Source of the DNA: Gammaproteobacteria bacterium
GTDB taxonomy: Bacteria > Pseudomonadota > Gammaproteobacteria > Pseudomonadales > Halieaceae
Assembly: GCA_030428835.1 (NCBI GenBank)
Contig: JAUIEP010000040.1
Coordinates: 1 to 33,480, forward strand
Direction: 5' to 3'
Length of the DNA: 33,480 bases
Of this stretch, positions 15,927-24,078 are shown piece by piece (positions within the stretch are counted from its first letter, which is position 1; every line of letters begins with the position of its first letter). Position numbers and translations under genes: made by a program. Under the pieces are notes generated by a model, which saw only the letters and a list, made by a program, of their open reading frames with translations, ran no database searches and was not told the origin of the DNA.

Positions 15927-16589
15927 TCAGGCGCCGAACGCATCGCGCCAGTTGCCCGGTATGACGAACCCCTTGCTCCAGCGGTAGGCGTCGACCGAGG
16001 CGATCGCGTGCCAGAACGGCTGATCCGCGCGCACCTCGAAGATGTTGATCTGCCCGTCGCTGTCCCAGCGCGTCTGCAGCGCCGTGGTGACCGGGTCGAC
16101 GTAGCGGAAGAACGAGCGCCCCTGCGCGGACTTGCGGATAATGTACATGCGCCAGCCCGGCACGCTCGCCATGTTCGTGTGCCACTCCTTGAAGCCGCCC
16201 GGCGGGTAGAGGTAGTTGCCGCTCTCGAGGACTGACTCGCCGAAAAATTCCGTCAGCAGGTCCGTCAGCAGCTTGCGCCGCGAGCGATCCATCCCCGGAC
16301 CCATCTTTACCACCCCGTTCTTCGCCTGCACACGGCTCAGGGGGGCCTGCGCCCTGCGCGGCGCCTCCTGCTCCTGCGCGCAGGTGGCGAGTTCGTACGC
16401 GATACGGTCGGCGTCGGGCAGCGCCTCGATCTCCCGCCGCGCGCTCACGAGCTGCGGTTGTGCGAGGTGCCGGCTGAAGGCGTGCAGGTCGAGATCCTCC
16501 GGGACATAGGACAGCTCCTGCACCAGTTCCCACGCCTGCCGCAGCCGGGGAATCCCGGCGATGTCGAACACGTGAACGGGGCCGTCCAT
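15927..16589 (-). CDS. Oxygenase-like protein with an HTN motif
   Basis: A 220-residue protein. The N-terminal half (1-95) is helical without recognised motifs. The C-terminal half resembles a double-stranded beta-helix 2-oxoglutarate/Fe(II) oxygenase: YPPGGFKEWHTNM (H137, N139), GRSFFRYVDP, then FWHAIASVDAYRWSKGF (H194 and R203 or K206). The order His-x-Asn ... His ... basic residue mirrors the HxD...H...R iron and 2-oxoglutarate ligands, except that asparagine replaces the usual acid. It starts five bases after the stop of the large fusion gene, so the two are almost certainly co-translated. The function is inferred to be oxidation or binding connected with the modification performed by the fusion protein. 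Confidence 0.6.
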   Translation of the reverse strand: MDGPVHVFDIAGIPRLRQAWELVQELSYVPEDLDLHAFSRHLAQPQLVSARREIEALPDADRIAYELATCAQEQEAPRRAQAPLSRVQAKNGVVKMGPGMDRSRRKLLTDLLTEFFGESVLESGNYLYPPGGFKEWHTNMASVPGWRMYIIRKSAQGRSFFRYVDPVTTALQTRWDSDGQINIFEVRADQPFWHAIASVDAYRWSKGFVIPGNWRDAFGA

Positions 16590-16594
16590 CGGCG

Positions 16595-19573
16595 CTACTT
16601 GACGAGTGTGCCGTTGGGGGTGGCCCAGGTCTCGTCGAGCGCCGCCTCGTGACTCTGCACGAGTTCCGGCTCGGCGATGCCGGGCAGCGCCTCCACCGCG
16701 AAGATCTCGTTGACGTCGCCCTCGAAGCGCAGCCAGGCCACGATGCGGCCGTCGGTGATATCCACCACCCACACGCCGCAGATGCGCTCCTTCGCGCGCT
16801 CGGTAATGGGAATGCTGCCGAACACCGCGGTCTCGCGCACCTCGGACAGGCCGATGAAGGCGTACTTGTCGACGAAGTCCAGGCCGCGCGTGAAGCCGGG
16901 CAGTTCCGCCACCGTCTGGATCTGCCCTGTCGCCACATCGACCTTCGCCAGCGAGCCCTTGCCGGACTCGAGCACCCAGAGCTGGTCGCGGTACCAGCGC
17001 GGCGAGTGCGGCATCGACAGGCCGCTCGCCACTATGCGGTTTTCCTTGATATCCATGATCAGGCCGCCCTTGGCGCGGTTCTCGCGCCAGCCGCCCGCCT
17101 TGTCGCTCTGGCCGAGGGACGTCACGTAACGCGGCCGGTCGTCCACCAGGCACAGCCCGTTGAGATGGCAGCGGTCCTCGGGGACCAGTTTCGAGATGAA
17201 CCACGGCTGCCAGCGCGGCACGAAATTGTTTTGCAGGTCCAGGGTGCACAGGCAGGAGAAACGCGTGTTGATCAGCCACAGGTCCGTGCTGCTCCAGGCC
17301 ATCTCGTGGATGTCGATGTTGCCGGTCACGGCCTCGAGGCGTTTGACGTAGCGCCCCGGCCGCCCCGGGTCGCCCTGCTTCTCGGGCCGCGGCACATCGA
17401 TATAGAACTCCACGGCATTGCGCGTGCCGACCGCCAGCTTGCCCTGCGCCTTCGCCAGTCCCATCGGCTTGGCGACGCCGGCGAAATGCGTGTTCAGCTT
17501 GCCGCCCCGGCTGCGCACCAGCACCACCTTGCCGGCCTGGTAGGTGGTGACCACCAGGCTTGTATTGCCGCTGGCGAGCATCTGGCTGAGGTTGGAGGTG
17601 TAGGAGGAGCGCAGCGGGGAACTCTCCGGGTCGCGACTGGGGTCGAGCTTCAGGCGCTGCGGGTACACCCGCTGTTTGCTGTCGGCGATCATCGCGGTCG
17701 CCCTGGCGGTGGTCTCGCGCGTCGCGTCGAGCAGCGGCGTGATATCGGCCTCGTGCCGCCGCCACTTGTCCGCCTCGGGCGGGCTCACGGTATGCCGGGA
17801 CAGCGGCAGCGGCTGGCCGAGGTCGGCGTCCCACGGCAGCCCCGCAAACTGGCACAGCCGCGCGATCTCACCGGGCGTATCCGCCAGCAGGTCCTCGTAA
17901 CTCAGGGCCGTCCAGCGCTCTGGCTCGATCGCGGCGAGGTCCTCGATCACCTGCTGGTTGCTGGCGAGCCACTGCTGCTGCGCGATCTCGAAGAGGCTCT
18001 TGCCCTCCAGTTCACGCCAGCCCGGCGTGAGCAGCAGCGACCACTGCCCGCGCGACCAGCCGGGCACCTCGGGATAGGTGACGAAACGCCCGCTCTCCCA
18101 CGCCTCGGCGATACTCGCGAGGCTCTCCTCGGGCTTGCGATAGAGATAGATGTAAAGGGCGCCGGGGAAGACCTCTTCCAGGAACGGGATGCGCAGTGCG
18201 TTCTTGGGCGTTTTCTCCAGCAGCCGGAACGGCGCGTTGCGCGCGGGCGGCTTGCCTTCCCGGTCGCGCACCTTGGCGAGGAAGGACTGGCGGATGATGT
18301 CGCAGGTCTGGGCGTCGGCGTCCTGCGCCGTCAGCCGGTTGGACTCGAACAGGCGGTTCGCCGGCTGCAACTTGGGAATGCTCTCGAAGAGCTGGTGGCT
18401 CTCGCCGCCCACCGTGTGCAGGCCCGGCGAGCGCGACAACGTCTCGAACAGGAAGGAACTGCCCGAGCGCGGGGCGCAGACAAGGATGACCGGGCGGTGG
18501 AAGCGCTTTGCCAGCCGCGAGGTCGCGGCCGCGGGCGGCTGCGCGGGCGCCTCCGGCGCAGGCGGGGACTGCGCCGCCGCCAGCCCGACCTGCGCCCGTC
18601 TTTCTCCCTTCACGGCGAGTTCGGTGTTGAGCGCGGGGGCGACGGCGGCCTCGTCGACCATGTACGTCGCCTCCATGCCGTTGGAGAGGTACAACTGCCC
18701 CTTGATCGACTCCAGCGCGGCGCGCAGGCTCGCCCGGTAATTCTCATACACCGGCCATCCCGCCGGACTCTCGCCGTACTCCATCCAGGCGTTGAACCAC
18801 TGCCGCAGGTAGCGCTCGACGGCGGCCTCCAGTCGCGCCAGCTTGTGCGGCTCGGCGGCGTATATCCCGCGCAGGTCGTCCAGCAGGGGCGCCACCAGGC
18901 TGCGCTGCTCCCAGGGCGACATGACGACCGGGAAGTTGATGCTCTCGGTCTCGAGCGCCACCTCGGCGCCCTCGCGGTACTCGATGAAGCGCGGACTCTG
19001 CCGGGCGTCGTCGCCGGAGGGCGGAATCGTGCGGGCGCTGTCCATGAGATCCCACAGCGCCGGGGAGCCGACGGTGTCGGCCACCAGGTGGATGCGCGTC
19101 TGGTCGGTGTCGTTCTTGACCGTGTGCATGTTCCAGGTATTGAAGACCCAGCAGTCCCCCGCCCCCATGTGCACCGCGCTGTCGCCGGAGTGGAACATGA
19201 TGTCCGGGTGGGTCTGGATAGGCACGTGCACGCGGATGCGCTGGTGCCAGTAATAGCTGGCGTCCATGTGCGCCTTGGCGTCGCAGCCGGGCGCGAGACG
19301 CATCAGCCGGGTGCGCCCCAGCACAGACTCGAAGGAGGCCAGGACCTGCATGAGATAGGGGCAGCGCTGCAGCAGCGGCGTGGGCAACTGCGGGCCCTGC
19401 AGCCTGTCGCTCTGCAACTGGCCGCCGGTGGAAATGAGCTGCAGCGCGCTGTTGCCCACGAAGCCGGAGGGATGGGCGCGCCACTCATCTTCGCTGAAAC
19501 CCGCGGCTTCCCCGGCCAGCCGCTGCGCATCGAAGCGCAGAGGCAGGTGATAGAAATCGTATTTCAGGTCCAT
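16595..19573 (-). CDS. Asp/Asn beta-hydroxylase - sulfotransferase - TIGR03032 fusion protein
   Basis: A 992-residue cytoplasmic protein with three domains. Residues ~1-170 resemble aspartyl/asparaginyl beta-hydroxylase: AHMDASYYWH (H102, D104), RIRVHVPIQT, GDCWVFNTWNMHTVKND (H150) and RIHLV (R160), the iron and 2-oxoglutarate sites. After a helical region (180-330) and a Pro/Ala linker (334-352) comes a sulfotransferase domain (~358-635) with the PAPS loop CAPRSGSSFLFETL (366-379) and the 3'-phosphate element YLYRKPEESLAS (R479, S484, S487). Residues ~655-992 are a TIGR03032 domain, marked by TGNIDIHEMAW, TRFSCLCTLD, EDRCHLNGLCLVDDRPRYVT, SMPHSPRW and LPGFTRGLDF. The ATG at 19573 has no evident Shine-Dalgarno sequence. 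The domain order suggests hydroxylation followed by sulfation of the same target, but no substrate is known. Confidence 0.87.
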   Translation of the reverse strand: MDLKYDFYHLPLRFDAQRLAGEAAGFSEDEWRAHPSGFVGNSALQLISTGGQLQSDRLQGPQLPTPLLQRCPYLMQVLASFESVLGRTRLMRLAPGCDAKAHMDASYYWHQRIRVHVPIQTHPDIMFHSGDSAVHMGAGDCWVFNTWNMHTVKNDTDQTRIHLVADTVGSPALWDLMDSARTIPPSGDDARQSPRFIEYREGAEVALETESINFPVVMSPWEQRSLVAPLLDDLRGIYAAEPHKLARLEAAVERYLRQWFNAWMEYGESPAGWPVYENYRASLRAALESIKGQLYLSNGMEATYMVDEAAVAPALNTELAVKGERRAQVGLAAAQSPPAPEAPAQPPAAATSRLAKRFHRPVILVCAPRSGSSFLFETLSRSPGLHTVGGESHQLFESIPKLQPANRLFESNRLTAQDADAQTCDIIRQSFLAKVRDREGKPPARNAPFRLLEKTPKNALRIPFLEEVFPGALYIYLYRKPEESLASIAEAWESGRFVTYPEVPGWSRGQWSLLLTPGWRELEGKSLFEIAQQQWLASNQQVIEDLAAIEPERWTALSYEDLLADTPGEIARLCQFAGLPWDADLGQPLPLSRHTVSPPEADKWRRHEADITPLLDATRETTARATAMIADSKQRVYPQRLKLDPSRDPESSPLRSSYTSNLSQMLASGNTSLVVTTYQAGKVVLVRSRGGKLNTHFAGVAKPMGLAKAQGKLAVGTRNAVEFYIDVPRPEKQGDPGRPGRYVKRLEAVTGNIDIHEMAWSSTDLWLINTRFSCLCTLDLQNNFVPRWQPWFISKLVPEDRCHLNGLCLVDDRPRYVTSLGQSDKAGGWRENRAKGGLIMDIKENRIVASGLSMPHSPRWYRDQLWVLESGKGSLAKVDVATGQIQTVAELPGFTRGLDFVDKYAFIGLSEVRETAVFGSIPITERAKERICGVWVVDITDGRIVAWLRFEGDVNEIFAVEALPGIAEPELVQSHEAALDETWATPNGTLVK

Positions 19574-19610
19574 GTACGACGATAACCGAGGGCGCGTGCC
19601 GGTCTACCGG

Positions 19611-19639
19611 AAACAAAAAAGCCCCGGCACAGCCGGGGC
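19611..19639 (-). terminator. Strong rho-independent terminator after the beta-helix protein gene
   Basis: On the minus strand an 8-bp perfect GC stem (GCCCCGGC / GCCGGGGC, three-base loop, 19621-19639) is followed by TTTTTTGTTT (19620-19611). It begins 17 bp after the stop of the beta-helix gene and ends 37 bp before the ATG of the fusion gene. Confidence 0.88.
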
Positions 19640-19655
19640 CTCGATGATAGCAGGA

Positions 19656-21722
19656 TCAGCGCTTGTCGGAACGCCGGCGGTAACGCGCCGCCACGCCCGG
19701 TAGCAGCAGACCGAGAATCCAGAGCGCCCAGCCCGGCAGCACCGGGACCTCCAGCGGTGCGGCGGGTGCCGCCGAGGCGCCGCTTTCAACGGCGCCGATG
19801 TCCAGCCTGCCGTCGAGGATGCGGGGGAAGCCCGAGCCGCGCTGGTCAAACATCTGGGGCGACGGCCCCGGCTCGCCCGCGTTGATCGCGGGGCTGCCCG
19901 CCAACAGCTGGTGCACCTCGTTCAGGCCGCCGGCATTCGCAAGGACTGGCGACACACCCGAGGCGGTATTGAGGATAGTCCCGCCGCGGTCAACGACATT
20001 GGCGTCGGAGTCATCGCCGACCAGGCTGTAGCGCGAATAGACGTAGTTGCCGTTCGAATAGATGTCATGCCCACCGGAATAAAACGACTCGTTCTCCGCG
20101 ACAATCGTGTTGTAGAGGTAGATGTCGCCGTCTTCCTGCGAGATGCCGCCGCCGTAGTAGTAGGACTCGTTGAAGACGATGGTCGAGTTGCGGATGATGG
20201 TCGTATAGCTTGTCTCCTCGATGGCGATACCCCCGCCGTTGTCGTAGGCGTAGTTGTTGGAGATGGTGCTCTGGTCGATCGTCAAACGGCCGTCGTCGCT
20301 GTAGAAGAAGATGCCGCCGCCGTCGCCGCCGTCGCGCGCATTGTTGCCCGAGATGGTGCTGTTGCTGACGACCAGGTAGCCGTCGTCGTCCGAGTAGAAG
20401 AAGATACCGCCGCCGTCGTCATAGGCGTCGTTGTTCGAGATCGTGCTGTTGTCGATATAGACCGTGCCGCCCTCGTCGTCGGCGTAGGCGAAGATACCGC
20501 CGCCGTCGTAGCGCGCGGTGTTGTTGGTGATCAGGCTGTCCTCGACGCGCAGGATGTCGTCGTCGTCATCCATGTAGAAGGCGATGCCGCCACCGTCTTC
20601 GCCGGCGTAGTTATTGGAGATCTCGGTGCGGCGGATGGTGAGGTAGCCCTCGTCCTGGTAGATCGCGCCGCCGTCGGTGTCCGCCGAGTTGTTGGTGATG
20701 ACGGAGTCTTCGATCGTGAGGTTGTTGCCGTTGTTGCTGATCGCGCCACCGTCGCTCGCGTCGCCGTCCCGGAGGGTGAGGTCGCGGATGGTGGTGTCGT
20801 CCTGGATATCGAAGATCCGGCTGGAATTGTTGCCGCTGATCGCCAGGCTGCCGGAACCGGGGCCGTTGATGGTCAGTTCGTCCGTAATGTCGATCTGGCC
20901 CAGCGTGAGGGTGATCGTACCGGTCACGCCGCCCGCGAAGGCGATGATATCGGCGCCGCCGGCGCCGTTCGCCGCGTCGATAGCCTCGCGCAGCGAACAG
21001 TCCGCGTCACAGGTACCGTCATCGGTGTCTGCTGTCTTGGTGACCGTGAAGGTGGCGAGGCGGTAGGGGTAGGACCCCGCGTTCGCTGACGTCAGGGCAG
21101 GCTCTGTCTCGATATAGCCCGCGTGCACCTCGAGGTCCCAGTCGCCGCCGGCGCCCGTCACGTCGTCGGATGCCGCGACGTCGGCGCCCGTGTAGCGCGC
21201 CAGTTGCGCCACGAAGGCGTTCCCCGCCTCGCCCTGGGCGACATTACAGGAGTACAACAACAGGTCGGGCCGCGCCGCCGCGTCGTTGACGAACCACTGC
21301 TCGAGTTCCTCCGCGCGCGCACTCAGCTGCGCGCCGGAGAGGTGTGTGCTGCCAAGCTGCATGGAGCCCGGTTCGCCGTGGGCCACGATATGCACGGCGG
21401 TGATGTCACGCCGCCCCCGCAGCACCTCGGTGATCTGCTCCAGGCCGTCGCGCTGCTGTTCCAGCACGACGAGTTCGATGTTGGGCCGCAGGTTCAGCAG
21501 GAGCTGCGCGGAATCCGCCACCGTGGCGTCGACAAACAACAGCTCCCGCGTGACCACGGAATCGGTCTGCCGGAAATGCGACTTGGGCTGCTGCAGGTCG
21601 GGAAGGACAGCAGCGTGACTGGCGGTGGACGAGGCCAGCACGAGGCTGACGGCGATGGAACTGGAAATATCAGAATGCTTGCGAATTGCCGCGGCAATCG
21701 CAGTCTTCTTATAGTTATTCAT
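19656..21722 (-). CDS. Secreted DUF4347 / beta-helix (choice-of-anchor Q) protein with IPTL-CTERM-like tail
   Basis: A 688-residue surface protein. An extended signal peptide (residues 1-38, cleavage near SHA-A) precedes a DUF4347 domain (~58-205: LLFVDATVAD, VHIVAHGEPG, LLLYSCNVAQG). A CSLREA motif (242-247) opens a right-handed parallel beta-helix (~285-600) with coils of about 30 residues ending in NNxAxxDGGGI. A choice-of-anchor Q closing segment follows (SPAINAGEPG, RILDGRLDIGAVE), then VPVLPGWALWILGLL-RRR (659-684), an IPTL-CTERM-like sorting signal. The coils contain many tyrosines beside acidic residues (FYMDDDDD, FYSDDDGY, FYSDDG). Such proteins are usually large surface or adhesin-like proteins. 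It has its own terminator; the gene for the hydroxylase-sulfotransferase fusion follows. Confidence 0.87.
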   Translation of the reverse strand: MNNYKKTAIAAAIRKHSDISSSIAVSLVLASSTASHAAVLPDLQQPKSHFRQTDSVVTRELLFVDATVADSAQLLLNLRPNIELVVLEQQRDGLEQITEVLRGRRDITAVHIVAHGEPGSMQLGSTHLSGAQLSARAEELEQWFVNDAAARPDLLLYSCNVAQGEAGNAFVAQLARYTGADVAASDDVTGAGGDWDLEVHAGYIETEPALTSANAGSYPYRLATFTVTKTADTDDGTCDADCSLREAIDAANGAGGADIIAFAGGVTGTITLTLGQIDITDELTINGPGSGSLAISGNNSSRIFDIQDDTTIRDLTLRDGDASDGGAISNNGNNLTIEDSVITNNSADTDGGAIYQDEGYLTIRRTEISNNYAGEDGGGIAFYMDDDDDILRVEDSLITNNTARYDGGGIFAYADDEGGTVYIDNSTISNNDAYDDGGGIFFYSDDDGYLVVSNSTISGNNARDGGDGGGIFFYSDDGRLTIDQSTISNNYAYDNGGGIAIEETSYTTIIRNSTIVFNESYYYGGGISQEDGDIYLYNTIVAENESFYSGGHDIYSNGNYVYSRYSLVGDDSDANVVDRGGTILNTASGVSPVLANAGGLNEVHQLLAGSPAINAGEPGPSPQMFDQRGSGFPRILDGRLDIGAVESGASAAPAAPLEVPVLPGWALWILGLLLPGVAARYRRRSDKR
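20130..20705 (-). repeat. In-gene tandem beta-helix coil repeats (about 90 bp period)
   Basis: Residues ~340-530 of the beta-helix protein consist of seven coils with a period of about 27-30 residues, each containing I(S/T)NN and ending in GGGI or GGAI. The repeats have diverged in sequence, as expected for structural repeats rather than a recent tandem expansion. Confidence 0.75.
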
Positions 21723-21935
21723 TTCCCCAAACCCTGCCTTGGATTTACCGCCAGTCTATGCCCGGTATATGACAGGTGCAATAAGGGAAGAGCAATTTTG
21801 TGCAATTTATAACCAAAACCTGCACAGAATTCCCGGGCCTGTTAAATTTTAACGAAATCGTCGGCCGTATCGTCCCGCATCACACCTGCGGTGCCGCGAT
21901 TGCGCCATTCCAGGCACGCCAGGCGACACCGGCGT

Positions 21936-23264
21936 TCAGTCGGCAACAAGCAGTTTGTACTGGCTCGCGTCAGTGATGAAGTCGGCGTGGCCGTAGCTCT
22001 CCAGCAGGCGCGCGAGTTTCTGCGTCATCCGCCGGTCGAGCAGCCCCGCTAGGCCCGGAATGCCCGTCCCGAGCCGATAGGTCGTGGAGGACGTCACGAT
22101 CACCGCAATCGCGACCGCCGCGGCCATGCGATCGGCCCGCGTGTAGCTGACCCCCATCTTCTCGGCGCGCTCCACCTTGCCCTCGCAGAAATTGCGGATG
22201 AGGAAGAACTTCGAGAAACCGCGCTCCATCCAGCGGTGAAAGCGCCCGCGCGGCGACGGGTCGGTAAACAGTTCGGCATTCATCGTGCCGCGCACGAGTT
22301 CGCCGCAGGTCGCGTCGTCGTACTCCTCGCGCAGTGAGATCGTGCGCAGCATCATGAGGTCGACGATTTCCTCGGGCGTTTCGCCGAGCAGGTCCTGCGG
22401 CAGGCCGAGGAGGAAACAGCGGTAGCGCGCCATCTCGACGCGGTCGCGCTCGTCCGGTGTGAAGATGTTGCGGCCCTTCGCAAGGAGCTTGAAGGACAAG
22501 AGGAAAATACCGATCAGCCCGGCGGGCATCTGGTCCACCTGGGGAATGGGAATGCCGTAGGTGGCCACGTCCCACTTGCCGGTCTGCATGATGTTGTAGC
22601 GCACCATCGAATGCATCAGGCGCACCTTGGCCGCCGCCTTGAAGCCGGCCCCGAAGCGCTGCAACGCGCCGGGCATGGCGGTGGCCGTGAAGAAGCTGGC
22701 GGTCTCGAACACGCGGCGCGCGGACTTCTCGTCGGACAAGGTGCCCGTCATCGTCATGGGCAGCGCGGTGTACTTGTTCATGAAAGTCGCGACAAACGTG
22801 CCGCGAATGGCGAAGGGGGATATCAGTGCCAGCGGCATCCGCTCTTGCATGGCGCCGCGCTCGACCATGTCCATGTCCACCCAGTCCGGCGTGGCTTCCA
22901 TGGCGCGGATGAAAGCGACGAGTTCCGGCGGCGCATCGGGTATCGACTCCACGCCCTTGTCGCAGGCCTCCTCCAGCATGCCGACGAGGGCGCGAAAGCC
23001 GTATTCGGGGATGAGCGCGGCGTAGGCATCCGCCACCCGGTCGCCCATCATGGTGGCGTTGCGGATGGTCTCGACGTTGGCGGGATTCTGCAGGGCGCGC
23101 TCGGCATAGGCACGATAGCGCGGTGGGAGCCTGTCGATAATGCTGCCGTCGCGCACGTAGCGCTCGGGCGGACTCAAGAAATCCACGCTGCCGTAGATGC
23201 GCGGGATCGCCTCCTTCTGCGCCGTCACCGACGGGGCGTAACCGTGTACTTCCTGCGCTGTCAC
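21936..23264 (-). CDS. DUF2236 / MpaB-type oxygenase (rubber oxygenase catalytic domain family)
   Basis: A 442-residue protein. The central region has the DUF2236 layout: RRVFETASFFTATAMPGALQ, then KVRLMHSMVRYNI (H218, R222), then GIPIPQVDQM and a late FTPDERDRVEMARYRCFLLGLP. In Lcp and MpaB proteins the histidine at this place is the axial haem ligand, so H218 probably holds b-type haem. Family members perform oxidative cleavage or hydroxylation of hydrophobic compounds. A hydrophobic helix (about 395-415, AVAIAVIVTSST) and another at 248-262 suggest membrane association. The start is GTG at 23264, with GGAGGGG upstream. The gene is divergent from the pqi operon across a 151-bp gap. Confidence 0.82.
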   Translation of the reverse strand: MTAQEVHGYAPSVTAQKEAIPRIYGSVDFLSPPERYVRDGSIIDRLPPRYRAYAERALQNPANVETIRNATMMGDRVADAYAALIPEYGFRALVGMLEEACDKGVESIPDAPPELVAFIRAMEATPDWVDMDMVERGAMQERMPLALISPFAIRGTFVATFMNKYTALPMTMTGTLSDEKSARRVFETASFFTATAMPGALQRFGAGFKAAAKVRLMHSMVRYNIMQTGKWDVATYGIPIPQVDQMPAGLIGIFLLSFKLLAKGRNIFTPDERDRVEMARYRCFLLGLPQDLLGETPEEIVDLMMLRTISLREEYDDATCGELVRGTMNAELFTDPSPRGRFHRWMERGFSKFFLIRNFCEGKVERAEKMGVSYTRADRMAAAVAIAVIVTSSTTYRLGTGIPGLAGLLDRRMTQKLARLLESYGHADFITDASQYKLLVAD

Positions 23265-23344
23265 TGCGTCGATCCCCTCCTGCGTTGGCTAGAACGCTAC
23301 GGATATTGCACGGAATGTCAATCGACCGCGCACACAATGGTGGA

Positions 23345-23362
23345 ACTGGCACGCGGCTTGCT
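23345..23362 (+). promoter_or_regulatory. Near-consensus sigma-54 (RpoN) promoter upstream of the pqi operon
   Basis: CTGGCACGCGGCTTGCT (23346-23362) matches the -24/-12 consensus YTGGCACGrNNNTTGCW at every conserved base with the correct spacing (GG at 23348-23349, GC at 23360-23361); only the weakly preferred purine is not met. Transcription would start near 23373, 43 bp before the first pqiA ATG. It requires an activator such as PspF or another enhancer-binding protein. Confidence 0.6.
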
Positions 23363-23415
23363 GTTCAATTTGCAGTCATTATCCTCAAGGGGCAGGCCTC
23401 TCACGCCGACCTACG

Positions 23416-24078
23416 ATGCAGACGACACACTCCGCACATACGGGCTTCCCCGCCCGCCAGTCCCAGGGGGTAGGCCGGGTGGCCTGCCCGGGCTGCGACC
23501 TGTTGCTGGAGATCAACGTCCTCAGCGACGGCTCCCGGGCCGCCTGCCCGCGCTGCAACCATACCCTGACCCGCCACATCCACGACGGCTACAACAAGGT
23601 CCTGGCGTACAGCGTGGCCGGACTCATATTGCTGGTGCTGGCGAGCAGCTATCCCTTCCTGTCCTTTGCGGTGGCCGGACTGGAGAGCGAAATGACGCTC
23701 ATCAACACCCCCGGGGCGCTGTGGCGCTACGGCATGCCCGGCATCGGGGCCCTGGTGGCGACCTTCATCATCCTGCTGCCGGCGCTCACGCTGTTGATGA
23801 GCGGCGCGGTGGCCGCGGCGCTGCTCACGGGCCGCCGCTACACCTGGCTGGTGCCCTGCGCCCGGTTCATCTTCCTCTGGCAGGGCTGGGCCATGGCCGA
23901 GGTGTTCATCATCGGCGTCATCGTGTCACTGGTGAAACTCGCGACCATGGCCACGGTAGTGCTGGGGGTGTCGTTCTGGTGCTACGGTGCGTTCACGCTG
24001 TGCCTCATCGTGGCGCTGAGCAACCTCGACCGCTACCGCTGCTGGGAAGACATCGAAGCGGTGATGCGCGATGACTGA
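23416..24078 (+). CDS. pqiA: PqiA-type inner-membrane protein, first half
   Basis: A 220-residue inner-membrane protein. The N-terminal zinc-ribbon has CPGC and CPRC (C24, C27, C44, C47), followed by four transmembrane helices (YSVAGLILLVLASSYPFLSF and three more) as in each repeat of PqiA/YebS (LetA). In E. coli PqiA these two repeats are one protein; here the gene is split, as in many Gammaproteobacteria. With PqiB and PqiC it forms a lipid-transport bridge between the inner and outer membranes. The stop overlaps the next start by eight bases (ATGACTGA), indicating translational coupling. Confidence 0.9.
   Translation: MQTTHSAHTGFPARQSQGVGRVACPGCDLLLEINVLSDGSRAACPRCNHTLTRHIHDGYNKVLAYSVAGLILLVLASSYPFLSFAVAGLESEMTLINTPGALWRYGMPGIGALVATFIILLPALTLLMSGAVAAALLTGRRYTWLVPCARFIFLWQGWAMAEVFIIGVIVSLVKLATMATVVLGVSFWCYGAFTLCLIVALSNLDRYRCWEDIEAVMRDD

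Noticed and set aside
16649-19585. Long 978-residue reading frame on the plus strand
   Set aside because: It is antisense to the hydroxylase-sulfotransferase fusion, has an Arg/Gly/His-rich composition without domains, and results from GC-rich third positions.
20130-20705. Regular repeats resembling a CRISPR array
   Set aside because: The period is about 90 bp, copies are divergent and in-frame, and they encode beta-helix coils; no constant repeat with unique spacers.
19911-21089. Plus-strand Val/Asp-rich repetitive reading frame
   Set aside because: It is the complement of the beta-helix repeats; the repetitive look comes from the real gene on the other strand.
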